Notes: generated from the letters alone by a model not told the origin. 64,000 nucleotides of DNA from Zonotrichia leucophrys gambelii (GCF_028769735.1 NC_088171.1:73673216-73737215); one strand, 5' to 3'; counted from the stretch's first letter, positions 13,701-26,539 are shown. Program-made: numbers and translations.

Positions 13701-16527
13701 TTCATTATGTCCATTTTTCTGCTTGAAACTAGCAGTTCCCTACAGTTTTAGCTTTTCACAGTACCTGCCAATAAAGTGTTTAAAACTGTTTTGAGATTCT
13801 GAGATTCTGAACTGTTTATTTGGATCCTCAAGTACACTGTGAGGCTGCATGAATTTCTGTATAAACTTCACTATCCCACATTCCTAAAAAAAGAAAAAAG
13901 CTATTGAATTTCCCATACAGAGGTAGCTTACATGCTGGATTTCTGTCAGTGAAGGAATCAACAGGCCTGGGAGGTACAGGCTGCAACATATTGGAAGGGG
14001 TCTTAAGTGGATTTTGCCACTCAACAATAAAACAATTATTCAGTATGAGAGAGATTTTCCTGTCTTCAGTCTTGGTCTCTATTTCTGAAACACATTGGTA
14101 CATTTTTCTGCTTGCTCTAATGCTTCTGATTCTTACCACATCCTTTTTTCTTCAACACTATAAGGAGAGCAGAGTTCAACATGGAAATACTTTTATGAAA
14201 TAAAACTACAGTGCAAACTGCAGAACAGAAGAGAATCGAACCACCTCTGGCTGCAAGCAGTTACAAGATATATATCTTCTCTATCTTCCCAGGTAGAGAA
14301 AGAAAATCCTGCACTGTGTAGATACTCTCTGATTACATGGTAATACCATACAAACCTAATCAAGATCAAGAAAAAGATCACTGGAAGGAAAATAAGTGTG
14401 GAACATGATGGGAAACAAAAGGCTCCTATGAGAACACTGGCAACAAAACAGGACCAAGGAAAACTCGCATTTGCCATTAATTAAAGGTAGGGGACCCAGT
14501 AATGAAGGAAGAGCACATAAACACATTAGTACTCATTTTCCTCTTCTGCCTTTACAGGTGAGGTCTACCCTCAGTGCACCTTACTGTACTTAATCATAGC
14601 CTCAGGGTCTGAGGGAGTGAAGTATTACCCAAAAGAGTTAATCACGGTAGAGAGGAGGACCATAAATTGATCAGACTGGAAATACCAGCTCCACAGGACT
14701 GCATAGGACTCAAGGACATTGCCAAGCAACATTGCTTTGAGACTGCTTCATCTCAGAGGGATTGTACCTTTCTAGCAGTACCACTGTTGCCACTACAAAT
14801 GTAGTTTCTTTTCAGAGAGGGAAGAGAAATGAATGAGTAATAAGAGTAAAACCCAAGTCCAAAAATTTTGTGTGTGGGGCCAGATACACACAAAATACAT
14901 CTCTCAGATGTCTTTTCTGCTGTCTAATGGTAACTCACTACCAGTAGTCTGCATAATTGCCAGAAAATATTGCCATGATACAACAAAAAAGCACTGGAGA
15001 AATCAGTGCTCACCAGCAACAAGGGGTAGCCTTTGTTCTGTAAAACAGCCCAAACAAAATGTTTCATCAACAGTTTTTGCTGCCAGAGCATTAAGATTTC
15101 AGCAGCACAGAAACCTGTGTAACAAAAAACCAAGACAGGTGAGTAAAAAAATATTAGCAGAAAACTGAACCTTTCCTAGAAAGTGGAATAAATCCCACCT
15201 GGAAACAATACCTATTCCTTTAAACCTAAACAGGAAATTTCCAGAAACTGTGAAATTATTGGGGACTGAGAAAATACACAGATTCCCAATCATGCATCTG
15301 TTCAACATTTCTCCTCTCTCTTAGGTAAGATCCTATGTCTGAAGTTCTGACAAAAACTGGAGTCTCTACAGTACTGACTTCCTACTGAAATTGAGTTCAT
15401 TTACTTCTTTCCACGTGAAGATTGTAATGCACATAATTTACTTAATACCAATCTTTTGTTAATGATGAAACTGTGGTGCACATTTAGGTACTTCAGAGCT
15501 GTATCAATGGGGTGGGACAGGGGCTGCAGCACTCTTAAGTGAGAAAGGATGGTGAGCAGAAGAATAAAATGGAAAAAATGAAAAGTATCAAAACTGTTAA
15601 ATGATAAATAAACAGAAAGGTCTTTCAAATAATATGCAAATAAAGACTCACTGTTTTAACAAAGACACAAGGAAGAAGAGAAAACCTCTTTAGAGAAAAA
15701 GTGAACTTGATACCCCATCTATATAATATGCATGTCACCACATTGTTGAATATCACATATATGTGGTATGTAATAGCCAGTTATTATACAGTTCAAATTC
15801 TTGAATGCTGCCTTATCACCCTACGTAAAGAGTAATTATTATATATTAGCTATTTCTACAAAATATGAAATATTTATAAAAAATTGATAGATCTTTGATT
15901 GGTCTGTGTAAATTACTTGCCAAGTGATAAGTGGCAAATGTTATATACAGTAATTAGGTTAAAGGAAAACAGCAACTTTTAAGAACTAATACAAAGAGTG
16001 AAGAATCTTGCATTGCTCTAAAGGTATTTCAATGGTCCACAGTGTTTGGCATGGAGACATACTTCATATAAAGCCTTATGTCTGAATTTAAAAGAATCCT
16101 GCCTTGCATGACCAAGAACTAACATGAAAGAAGAAACAAAGTAAATTTTCATATGCTGCCAGACTATGCACTCAAATATTTCTGATAGAATGCATGAGGC
16201 CTAGCCATGCATTAAGTGGCACAGCTATTTGGATCTTGATTCCTTTTCATTCAGTTCAGACAACTATGGAAGTTTCATTTATGTATTATGGCAAAAATTG
16301 TATATGTTTTATATATAGGAATCCTTTCACCTTTTTTATCCAATAATTTTGTTAGGTCACTTGACAACTTTATACTTTTGATAATTCCTCTTTATTAACT
16401 AGGAATCAGATATAACTAAGTATATGTGTGAGCAATTTGAATAGAGTTCTAAATTTAATAATTAGAACAGATAATTCACAAGAACAGAAAAAGAAAAAAA
16501 AGAGCCATTGTTTCTTACCTAAATTTC
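10728..16527. other. Unique AT-rich DNA, no gene seen
   Basis: No exon, RNA gene or recognisable repeat family. There are short simple repeats: a TA/TG-rich patch near 11326-11362 and an (AAGAAAG)-type purine patch at about 13316-13340. ORFs of up to 111 codons occur on both strands around 13.6-15.3 kb. They overlap one another, lack domains and show no consistent frame, so they are taken as chance. Confidence 0.55.
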
Positions 16528-17080
16528 AGCAAGGCTTTCAAAGCAGTGCTCCACAGCAATTACACAGCCATGTCCTGGAGATACAGTCAGGATGGATGGA
16601 CTCCACAGCATAAGAAAGGCTTGTTGGATGGGTAGTTTTTGACTCAATACTGGAGCATATACTGCCTATTTCCTCCCCAGTGATCTTGCCAAAGGGATGA
16701 AAGAGATGAGGCTGTTCAGCCTGAAAAGAGAAGGCTCTGGGGAGACCTTATTGCAGCCTGCCAGTACCTCAAGGGGGCTTGTAAAAAGGGGGCGAGTGAC
16801 TTTTTACACAGGAGACAGCAAGAGGGCAAAGGAGAATGGTGTTAAAGAGAAAAGATTTTAGAGTAGATGTTAGGAAGAAGTTCCCTTCTGTGAGAGGGGT
16901 TAGACCTGGAACAGATTGCCCAGGAAGGTGGCAGATGCCAGAACCTGAAAACAGCTAAATTCAGGTTATTCGGGCTCTGAGCAACCAGATCTACTCTAAG
17001 TTGTCCCTACTCAGTGCAGGAGGTTGGACTAAATGACTTTTCTGTTAGTTTGACTTTTGTTCCAACTTCAGGCAATATAG
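16528..17080 (+). mobile_element. CR1 LINE fragment, 3' part with internal deletion
   Basis: A degraded copy of a CR1 non-LTR retrotransposon in sense orientation. The left end decodes to FSKAFKAVLHS, matching the reverse-transcriptase block FSKAFDTVSH of CR1 ORF2. After a stretch resembling the following RT residues (around GLLDG) the sequence jumps to the C-terminal/3' part, recognisable as the 'ggctgttcagcctgaaaagagaaggctctggggagacctta' segment. It then runs to the typical CR1 end with 'ggttggactaaatgact'. The RT catalytic block is therefore deleted and stop codons interrupt every frame. Left and right limits are approximate to about 20 bp. It is a dead insertion. Confidence 0.85.
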
Positions 17081-18019
17081 ATCAAGGGGATTTTTTTTCA
17101 TAGTTCCTGACATGTTTTCTTCCATCACACATTTGTCTTAAAAAGAAATAAGTTATTTAGAAACTAAACTATATTTGTTTTGGAAAATCAGAATGATGAA
17201 ACTGAAATAAAATAACCAGTTAAATGTTACAGGGAATATTAAAAATTGCATGAATTACGAACATGTACAAAACAAATATGAAAACCTTTAGACCAGCTGT
17301 TAACTAGCATTTCAAAGCCAAATGAAGTGAGTTCATAGAATAATGCACCAGATGGAAGAAATATGTATACCCAGGGAATAACTGTTTCTTTATCTGCAAT
17401 TCTAGCTTACTTTCAGACACATATTTATCACCACTGAAGAAAACTTCTTCACTCTGTATAACACCTTGAAATAAAGTAGTATTGAAATAAAGTAGTATTC
17501 TTTATGTCCTTGTCATTTTTTGCATGTTTTTTCCTTCAGTGTACAAAGGAGGAAAGTAGTAAGTAAAAAAATGGAAACAAAATTTAGGTATCTAAAAAAA
17601 CAATCCTATATGCTTTCTGATTCAGCTTATGTCTGCGCATGATCAAATATTATATGTATAATTTAATCATAAATTCATATAGGGGTCCTTATAAATGAAA
17701 CTAACAGTCTTTGCATATAGCTTCTGTTTAACATTGGTAATTTCCTATATTTGGATTATTTTGGATGTGCAGAACTGTACAGAAATTACTTTAATTAGCA
17801 ACTATAAAGGATATGTCAGGAAACTTCTCTAGTACATGCTTAAATACAAGATACATATGTTGAAAATGGTGCTGTCAAACAGCATATTTAACTGAAACCT
17901 GATAGACAAAATTGTACCAATATGAAATGTGCCAATAGATTGATAGGAAATAAAGATGTTGCAAATTAGTTCATTAATACCCAACAGAAGGGTATTTTAG
18001 TTTTCTCCAAATGGACAGA
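17081..18019. other. AT-rich spacer between CR1 and LTR
   Basis: No gene seen. It includes a 16 bp tandem duplication, TTGAAATAAAGTAGTA, at 17466-17481 and 17482-17497. Confidence 0.6.
17466..17497 (+). repeat. Two-copy 16 bp tandem duplication
   Basis: The unit TTGAAATAAAGTAGTA occurs twice in direct tandem with no mismatch, suggesting a recent local slippage or duplication event. Confidence 0.8.
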
Positions 18020-18871
18020 GATCGTCGGGTTTGTAAGAGAAGGTTTTGGCAGTGGAGGGGCCACAGGGGCAGTTTCTGTGAGAAGCTGCTGGTGTCTTCC
18101 CCCAAGGATGATAGAGCCAACACCAGCAGGCTCCAAGACTGGCCAGGGTTGAGCCCAGCAGAGACTGAGGCAGTGCCTCTGGAATAACAACTTTAAGAAG
18201 GGAAAAGAAACTATTACTCAGGAGTAATCACAGCCAAAGAAGAGAGAAGATAGCATTGAGAGTATGTCAGAGGAACAGCTGTGCAGACACCAAGGTGAGT
18301 GCAGAAGGAGGGGAGGAGGTGCTCCAAGTCGTGCAACGTGCATTCTCCTGCAGTCCCTGGTGAAGACCATGGTGAGGCAGGCTGTGCCCCTGTAGACTAT
18401 TGAGGTCCATGGGGAGATACTGATATCCACCTGCAGCTTCTGGAGGGCCCCACACTGGAGCAAGGGAAGAGTGTGAGAAGTGCTCCTCATGAGAAGGAAG
18501 GAGAGGAAGAGACAACATGTCATGAACTGAACAGAAGCCCCAGTACCTGTCCCCCGAGCCACTGAACAGGAAGATGTTGAGAATCAGGAATACAGCTGGG
18601 CCCAGGAAGAAAACAAAGGTGGGAGAAAGGTGTATTAAGATTTGAGTTTATTTCTCATTATCCTTCTCTGATTTGAATGGTAATAAATGCAAAAATTTCT
18701 CCCAAGCAGAGTCTGTTTTACCAGTGATGGTAATAAGTGAGTAATCTCTCCCTGCCCTTATTTTGGTCCACAAGCATTTCATTATATTTTTTCTTCCCTG
18801 TCCAGCTGAGAACGGGAATGTTAGAGTGACTTTGGTGGGCTCTTGGAATCCAGTCATGGTCAATACTACCA
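18020..18871 (+). mobile_element. Solo long ERV LTR, plus orientation
   Basis: A degraded long LTR of an avian ERV family that I recognise by several blocks: 'aaggttttggcag...ggccacaggggcagtttctgtgagaagctgctgg' at the start, a repetitive middle made of 'ctgcag...ggagcagg'-type units, and 'gtctgttttaccagtgatggtaat...ccctgtccagctgag' near the end. An AATAAA signal on the plus strand at 18682-18687 fits the U3-R-U5 order and sets the orientation. The last bases end in CCA at 18871. The left limit is approximate. The repetitive middle is shorter than in copies I remember, so part is probably deleted. ORFs of 74-114 codons on the opposite strand come from this GC-richer LTR and are not genes. No clear TSD and no flanking internal region were seen. 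Confidence 0.8.
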
Positions 18872-20034
18872 TATAGATAGAAAATAATTTTCTACATGTG
18901 AAAGCTATACATGGTCCTCAGATGCTGCAAATCCATATAGGTCATGATTTACAAAACCTTAGGATACTGGCTGTTTTTTTGTCCACTAGATGCTTTAGAC
19001 CAAAGGAAGGTTTTCCACATTCATTTTAGCAAATGTGGGCCTATACTAAGAAATATTCCTCCTGCATATATATTTTATCCCAAATCTCAAGAGCCAATCA
19101 AATTATTCTTTGTTTGGCTTCTTTTGCTGTGGGGCAAAAAATGCTTTCAGAGAAATAACTTCGTGATAAACTACAGAAAACAGAGTGTGATGTAGACATC
19201 AAACACTAATGTACTTTCTCTCAGTATTTTGTTCAACCAAGCATGAATTCCTTGGTTGTTGGTATATGTTTTAATGTTGCAGTAAGAAGAAGACAGTACC
19301 CAATGTATAGAGATTAAAAAAAAGATGTGTTTCTTTGTTTTGTACTATGACTGTAATGATTTTGCATAATCACTGCAGCAAGTTGTGGAAGAGACAGAAA
19401 ATTAATAAAACCTGCCGACTACACAGAGGATAAAATCCTTGCTGTGAATTTTCAGCTGTGCTTTGCTAGGTTATTTACTCCACACTACAAAAACAGAGGA
19501 TGTTTAGCTCAGATGCAGGCAGAAAATAAAGGCCTTCCAAGTGCAGATGTCTTAACTGTGATGAAAAGATAAAAGTTGAATTTTGAAGTGTTAATATTTT
19601 ATTTCTAAAATATTTTAATTATAATTTTTCACTCCCTAAGGCACTTCCCTTTCCTGTTTCCTTTAAAGCAACCAGATGGTTGAAACTCGTAGAACAAGAG
19701 CTATTTGCACATTTCAATCCTCAGTCGTCACAATATTCTGTAGAACGCACAACACTGTTACTTAAGAAGATAATAGTAACTGCACATAAAAAAATATCCT
19801 TGTGGAAAGGGAAGTAGCTAAGAACCTTATAGTTAAATTAATTTCTCCTCTCCTTGCAGACTAGAGTGTAAATCCTTGCTTAAGGGATAATGAAGGAAGG
19901 TTTCCTTGCCTGAACAACCTGTAAGAGACTTCAACAGAAGCTAGTACAGCAATAACATGAAGGTATAAGAGTGTTCTAAATTACTCTAAAAGCTACAAAA
20001 ACACTGTCAGTAGGGCCAAAGTCACACACTACTA
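18872..20034. other. AT-rich spacer, no gene seen
   Basis: Unique-looking sequence between the 18 kb LTR and a small CR1 tip. No open frame of note and no recognised repeat. Confidence 0.55.
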
Positions 20035-20125
20035 TGCCATGGTTTAGAGGAGGTGTTAGGGCATGGGTTGAACTCAATGATCTTTAAGGTCTCTTCCAAC
20101 CTAGTTATTCTGTGAATTCTGTGAA
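20035..20125 (+). mobile_element. CR1 LINE 3' tip (about 90 bp)
   Basis: A heavily 5'-truncated CR1 copy. It contains 'aggtgttagggcatgggttgaactcaatgatctttaaggtctcttccaac', the conserved CR1 3' UTR block, and ends in two diverged copies of the CR1 terminal octamer (ATTCTGTGA ATTCTGTGA). CR1 ends in such short repeats instead of a poly(A) tail. Only the last 90 bp or so are present, as is usual for CR1. Confidence 0.85.
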
Positions 20126-22544
20126 CTAACATAATAATCAGATCAGTGTGAGACCCTCTCTGTAGTCACAGCTACAGTGCATAGGGAGATAAAATTTATT
20201 TATACAATCTTTAAAATCATATAGGCAGGCAGCAGCTTGAACTGAATCCTGGTTCATTCCTAGATTCAGAATTATCTGTGATTTGGAAACAAGCAACACT
20301 GTTAGGAACTGTCATAGTTATATTTGTACCTGCCATGAATGAGTGTTTTGGGCTGCTCAAATAACTAGTAGCAAAGGTATTGGCAAAAGTGGGTTTACTA
20401 TGAAAGTGGAAGCATGAAAACTTTGTTGGCAAGATATATGCTTTTACTTACTAGAAGATTAAATCACACAGGGAAAAATCAGACTAAAATCTGAAATCAA
20501 TAAGTCTAAAACTAAGTGATCTGCATAGAGGCTGGGATGGAAAGGATTAAGGATAAAAAAGAGTAAGGGAGACCTACCCATTGAGACACAAGGTTCAGGG
20601 TGGAACTTTTTTCCAAACTTTGCCTTGAACTTGACCAACAATTTAGACCAAAAGGTTTAAGCATTTCCTGTACTTAACAGCAGTAAGGTGATAGCTGAAT
20701 TGACACAATTTAACCAAATATTCTGTAAAATTGTCTATAGCACTACAATACCTCACTTTCAGGGCTAACTTGCTTAAAAATCTGATATATTTAAAAATCT
20801 AAAAGTAACTTTCATGGTACATTTGCTATGTCACATTCACATTCACACACACACATAGAATAAAGGAGTATGTATGAGGCTTCATAGTCAGCATTCAGCA
20901 GCCAACCTCCAAGTATAGCAAATTTGGGAGTTCCCTATCTCTGAGAGGCATCCCACTCAGGGAGTTTGCTGGTCACAGCCTGTTGCAGTCCAGCAGAGCT
21001 CAAAAGGTCCCACTTAGGACCACTGTTGACAGGGCCACAAGAGAGTTGGCTTTAGGCAGAGTAATTTTCCATCCTGGCCTCAATCCAGGTCAGTAACTTT
21101 CTTTGAAAGTTGGATAACAAAAATGTTGTTCCACTTGGGTTGTTATTCAGGCAAGAAAAACAGGTTTCCAAGGCTGTTCGTTAAAAAGCAGGATCTCATT
21201 AGACAGCAGAAGTTCCTGGCAGCAGACAGTGCTTCTGCTGAGCTCAAGAGGAGCTTAGGCCAGGTGCTGTTTGTCAAGACTGAGGCCTAATGAGCATTTC
21301 TGAGATAATAGTGCAGCCCAAGGAAAGGCGGGAATGTACCACCACAGTACATTACTTCAGCCAAGAAGTAAAGTCCAACTTCCTTGCTACTCACCAGACA
21401 AGGAAAAAGTCTTCAGAGGATCCTAAGTTTTATCTTGGTCTAACAATTTTGAAAAAAACTCAGAACTATTTGTACAAACTATTTTTACAACAACTATATA
21501 AAGTTAACTATTGGAAAGGAGAAGAAAAATAATGCAGTTGCAACCACATCATGATTTGGATGTGAGCTCTGTTCCTATAGAACAGTCCTCTTTTTTAAAT
21601 TAACTTCACAGTCACTCAAAGGTCAAATATATTCTCAGCTATAAATGCTTGATGCAAGTGTTCAGGCACTGCAAAGAATAGTTTGGTCTATGCTATCTTT
21701 TCACACAAGAACAATGCTTACCCACTGCAATGTACATGACTGACATCCATCCCTGACCACATATTCCATCACATGATGCTTATTTTTATGCCACTCAACA
21801 AATGTAGGACGAGTCACTGAGGTTGTTTCCAGACCATCTTGATGTTATGTTTTGCAGTGTAGTATGATTTGCAGTCTGCCAGACCGGGGCATTAGGCCTG
21901 CTAAAAAATGGGGAGATAGTATAAATCTCACTGTACTGCTTTATTTCCAGTCCCAGGATGCATGCAGAATAGGTGAGCTAAATCAAGCCTGCACTACCAG
22001 CTGCTATTAAGTCCTTTGTGAGCTCTAAGCTCTCTCTGCATTGGGAAAGATAACCAGAAGAAGGGGACAGTGGACATATGTAAAAATACAAATTATTCCA
22101 TGCTCATGCTTCTTAAAAATATTTTTTTCCTGTTCATTGTCTTGGGATTTAGTAGTGTCCCTATGAAAATCTCTGGCTTCCTATGTGACACCTGCTACCT
22201 CCACTCCACCTAAATTCCTCTGATGAAGAAATACCCAGGAGTAGCACTACAGATTTTCATAATAAGGAACTGTACTAATTAAAATCTAATCATAAAGGAG
22301 TACAAAAGCCTAAAAAGTGCTGTGATATTTTCTTTAGAAACATCAGAGGGTATAGGTCAAAGAGGCTGGTGTAACCCTAACTGTCCCACTGAAATATCAT
22401 CTTCTTTCTGGCAAGGTAAAAAAATTAAGAAAACCAGAATAAAACATATTATCCTTCCCCCTCAAATTATCCACATTTCTCCTATTCCAAATTAAAAGGA
22501 GAAAAAAAAAGACTAAACAACAAAGAATTTAATCTCATATAATT
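20126..22544. other. Non-coding DNA, no gene seen
   Basis: Mostly AT-rich, with a short CA-rich patch near 20838-20860. The interval 20880-21330 is less AT-rich and more complex. It could be a repeat too old or unfamiliar for me to name, or unique DNA. ORFs here are at most 80 codons and unrecognised. Confidence 0.5.
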
Positions 22545-22830
22545 TCATGGATCACAAATTCAGTCTGGAGGAACTCAAGAGCTCCCTACTCCAACTGCCC
22601 AGAGATAGCAAGGCAATCTCTGAGGTCAGACTGATTGCTTAGGGTTTGACCCAGTCTGGGCTTGAAAAAATGGAGGCTGAACAGTCTCTCCCACTCTTTG
22701 ACTGCACTTAGGGTGAAAATGTCTTTACAGATAATCAAAATCTCTTGTATCAACATGTGTCCATTACAGGTTTTTCCTGCCATGCATAAAGAGCCTGCAG
22801 AGTGCTGTTTGCATGACTGCAAAGAGCCTG
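22545..22830 (-). mobile_element. Old CR1 LINE 3' UTR fragment, reverse
   Basis: A diverged CR1 3' region on the minus strand. Read on plus, it goes from the tip ('tcatggatcacaaattcagtctggaggaactcaag') through 'ttgacccagtctgggcttgaaaaaatgga' and 'ctttgactgcacttagggtgaaaatgtctt' to 'tgtgtccattacaggtttttcctgcc'. That is the usual order of the reverse complement of a CR1 tail. Divergence is high, so this is probably among the oldest CR1 copies here. An 82-codon minus frame across it is non-functional. Confidence 0.7.
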
Positions 22831-24229
22831 GCATCTGATATATTTTGCATGCTGTTCATGTGAAAAAATAGGCATTGTATAAATAAACTGAAGCTTTTGA
22901 AATACAGGGTGAATCGTCGACATTTTCAGCTTGTGCCAAGAGATTTAAGAAGTATCATATCTTGCCTATCCATTAAGTTTTAAGAGACAGTCCCTGGCTT
23001 TTGCAGCGTCCCTTACCCAGGAAGAATATGTGGAAAGCATCAGCTAAAGCCCTCCAGGAAAGACAAACAGAAAAGTACCAAATTTTTGAAGAAAAATTTC
23101 CCTGGTTTAATTATTCAACTTTTCTGAAATAAGAGCATTTCAAGCACTTCAGTTTGGAGTCAGAACTGCTATATAACTGCTATACAGGAGCCTTTGAATC
23201 TTTTTGATAACTCACACACTCCCCAGAGTATCCTTTTTGGTTTAATCACTGAGTTTCCTTCCAAAAGAAATAAAACCCAGCAACAATCCTACATGCACTT
23301 GGTGCAGACAGATGTTAAAACTGCTTCACATGCATCCTTTTCTCAGCATAGCCCTTTAGGCTCTTCATAAATATTAATTTACAGAATGCCCAAGAGGAAT
23401 AGAATTTATTTTTTTAAATGAAAAGGAAGACAAACAGAACACCTATTCCCAATTTCATAAACAAAATCTTCAGCAGAGCAAGAAACTAAATCTAGATGCC
23501 TTACTTGTTTAGGCAAACCATAGTTCAACAGTTTCTTTTCTCTCCAGACCACTCTACTATTCAGTTGGCATGATCTCTTGGAGATCTTAGATCAAATTGA
23601 CAAAGAGACGGGATCAGGAAAAAGTGCTCAGCTGGGAGACCAGAGGCCATTCTAGCTGGCATATGATTGGTTGCAATGCAATATGGACTCCAAGTACCTG
23701 AAAGAAATTTCAGATAAGAACCAGATATTCATCTGAATTTTCCTGAATATGCAAGCCAGTTATAGGGGTGGAGTTTATTGTAGTTTGTTTGGGGTTTTTG
23801 CAAGTTTTTTGCACTTGAACAGATGGTTTGAACGTGAAAGATTAGACATCAGCATTTTAAAAATTCAATAAAAATCATCATAATAAAAAAATCTTATTCT
23901 ATGCTAAGTATTTCTGCTTATATAAACAAATTAATATGGACATGTTATTACACAGGTTTGCTTTGCTAATTTAAGAATTCTGCATATGGAATTTAACTTC
24001 TATTATTGTTTTACTTTCAGAGAAAAATAATGTTATAAACAGCCACTGAGAAAAAAAAAAGGAATCTTGATAAAACATGATAGCTAAGTTTATTTACTAT
24101 TGACATAGTGTCTTGCTTACAAAATTTTTCCACATATTCACGTGAAAGTGTCACCAAGTGTTCCAGTCTTTCACCCTTACAAAGGGGGTTTTATTCTGAG
24201 GGCTCTTCTTCTTAGAGTTATGCAATTGA
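22831..24229. other. AT-rich spacer, no gene seen
   Basis: No recognisable gene or repeat family between the CR1 remnant and the inverted LTR. Confidence 0.55.
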
Positions 24230-25240
24230 TATTTTCCTGGTTAGCAGACGAATTAGAGTGGGAAGATGCTTCTCTTGATGTAACTTGCTTCCTTCCTCAG
24301 CTGGACAGGAAAGAGAAAACATAATGAAAAGCTTGCAGATCAAGATAAAGACAGGAAGGGATCACTCATCAGTTACAGTCATGGGCAGAACATACTCAGC
24401 TTGGGGAAATCAGTTTAGTTTATCGCCAATCAAATTAGAACAGGACAAGAAATAAAACAAACAACAACAGTAACAACAAAAACAAAAACAAAAAACCCAA
24501 AACCCTAAAAAAAACCCAAAATAACCCCTCACCAATAACCTCCCCCTTCTTCCAATTCCTCCTTCTTCCCAGGCTTAACCTTCATTGCTGATTTTTCCTA
24601 CTTTATTTTCCCCCAGTGATACAGGGAGCGTGGGCTGTGGTCAGTTCAGCACATGCTCTCTCTACCACTCCTTCGTCCTCAAGAGGAGGACTCCTCACAC
24701 CCTTCCCCTGCTCCATTGTGCAGATCCTCACCCATGGGGTGAGTCCTCTCTGAACAGCTCAAATGTGAGTCCTTCCCATGGGCTGCAGAAGGGGTCCCTT
24801 CCATTGGGGTGCAGTCCTTCAGGAACATGCTGCTCCACAGCAGGTCCCCTTCAGAGTTACAAGTCCTACCAGAAAACCTGCTTCAGCCTGGGCTTCCCAC
24901 AGGCTCACAACCTCATTTAGGCATCCATCCGCTCTCTTTTGGGGTCCTCCGTGGGCTTCAGGTGGATCTATGCTACACCATGAAACCTCCATGGCTGCAG
25001 GGGAACAGTCTTGGTCTTCACCACAGCTTCAGGGTCTGAAGCACTTCCTCCACCTCCTCCTTCACTAACCTTGGTGTCTGCAGAGCTGTTTCTGTCATAT
25101 ATTCTCACTCTTCTCTGCTGTTATTATTGCAACAGTAAATTGGGGTTTTTTCCTACTACTGCCTCTGATGGACTCAGCCTTGGCTAGTGCTTCCTCTGCT
25201 GCTGTTCTTCTTGGCTGATGCTGAGGTTCAACAAAATTCC
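24230..25240 (-). mobile_element. Solo long ERV LTR, minus orientation
   Basis: A second copy of the LTR family at 18.0-18.9 kb, inverted. On the plus strand one reads 'tcctcagctggacagg', then 'gatcactcatcagttacagtcatgggcagaaca', an A/C-rich patch (24449-24530), and a GC-richer repetitive middle with 'gtgagtccttcccatgggctgcag' and 'ggggtgcagtccttcaggaaca'-type units. It continues to 'cttcactaaccttggtgtctgcagagctgtttctgtcatatattctcac' and 'actcagccttggcta'. The polyadenylation signal position carries GATAAA on the minus strand (24419-24424) instead of AATAAA. Outer boundaries are eroded and uncertain by about 30 bp. Plus-strand ORFs of 76-111 codons inside it are chance frames in the repetitive middle. 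Confidence 0.8.
24449..24530 (+). repeat. A/C-rich low-complexity patch inside the LTR
   Basis: Runs of AAC, AAAAC and AAACCC units. The corresponding part of the plus-oriented copy at 18 kb lacks this expansion, so it probably grew after insertion. Confidence 0.6.
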
Positions 25241-26539
25241 TCAGTACTTCAGTAGAGAAATGCAACAATTTAGGTATGGGAAAGTGTTTTAAAGTATCCA
25301 CGCTCTCCAAAATTCTGTGTTGCTTCATTCTAGAGAATATCATCAATGTAATTCCAGAAAGCAGTATGCAAAATTGCTGCAGAACAGCAGCAACTTTCAA
25401 GTACATTTCAGATATGATTCAAATTGCTCTATAAGTGTCTGTTAAAATAAAATAAAAACTCCAACATATACGACATCTTTCTCAAGGAACTTAACCTCCA
25501 GCAAAATAACTTTTTCTTGAACAAAAAAATCTCTATTAAGCACATTTCTGCTTTTAGTATCCATTAGCAGAGAAAAGGACATTAAAAATATTCACATAAT
25601 GGCAAATCTGAAACTTTTTACTTGGGTATTTTAAGCAGTGTACTACTGACTTTAGTCTTATAGTTCAATTTTCTCCCTTCCCTAATAGCTTTGCTATGCA
25701 GAGGAACACTCTTTTCAATGAGAGGAGGAAGAGTTGGTCTAAATATATATACACACACATTTACATGCCTTGTTATACACAGATAATTTATATTGAAACA
25801 GCCATCTCTGCCCACTGTTTGGACAATCTAGCATAATGGTGAGTTACAGTTATTCATACATGTATTTTGCAGATACAGAGACAGTTTCTTGTGCCTCTAT
25901 TCTCATTTTATGCCTCTTTACTAACAGTATATTTTAAACAATCATATAAGCAAAAAATTAAGTTGCATTATTACAAAACATGTAATTTCAGAGTTTATTA
26001 AAAGAACATTTCTGAAGATTCACATGCCTGTAGGCAACAGCTGGTGATAGAAAAGGAGCAGCTGGTGGCTTTCAACAGCTGGTGACAACAACCATTGATG
26101 AGAGATACTACATTTTTGATAAAAAAGAAAAAGACTTATACTGCTTCTGAGCACTGAGAGAACTACACTCAAGAGGCAAAAGGAGTCAAAAGTGTTTGCT
26201 TGCCTTATAGATTCGGGGCATGTCTACCATTGGGAACAGAGTAAGAACTGACAAAAAACCCAACAAAACACCATCACAAAACAAAACAAAAAAACAAAGG
26301 AACTCATTTGAGTCCAAAACCTACACTAGTTTGGGTATAATGACAGAATAGCTGTTCTGTTAACATAGCATTTTGGCAGGTGGACTTCAAGAATAAATAG
26401 ATAACTAGTTTTGTGGTAGGAAGATTTGTAGTTGCCACACCTTGCACTATTACACAAACTTCCTTAGGAAGGGTTTTCATACGTCTGCTAAATCCTGATA
26501 CATTTGCAGGATAAGATTCCCTCATCAAAGGTCACAAAG
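25241..26539. other. AT-rich non-coding DNA
   Basis: No gene seen. It includes a TA/CA patch at about 25741-25760, three spaced CAGCTGGTG motifs at 26038-26084, and an A/C-rich patch at about 26255-26300. Confidence 0.55.
26038..26084 (+). promoter_or_regulatory. Cluster of three CAGCTGGTG (E-box) motifs
   Basis: CAGCTG occurs at 26038-26043, 26059-26064 and 26076-26081, each time followed by GTG. CAGCTG is a class of E-box bound by bHLH factors. Three copies with extended identity in 47 bp is more than expected in AT-rich DNA, but no gene is nearby. It could equally be a decayed minisatellite. Confidence 0.3.

Noticed and set aside
18218..18562. 114-codon minus-strand frame
   Set aside because: It lies entirely inside the 18 kb ERV LTR and is antisense to it. 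LTRs of this family are GC-richer and stop-poor.
24585..25068. Overlapping plus frames of 111, 96 and 76 codons
   Set aside because: They lie in the repetitive middle of the inverted LTR. Three overlapping registers are open at once, as expected of repeat DNA and not of a gene.
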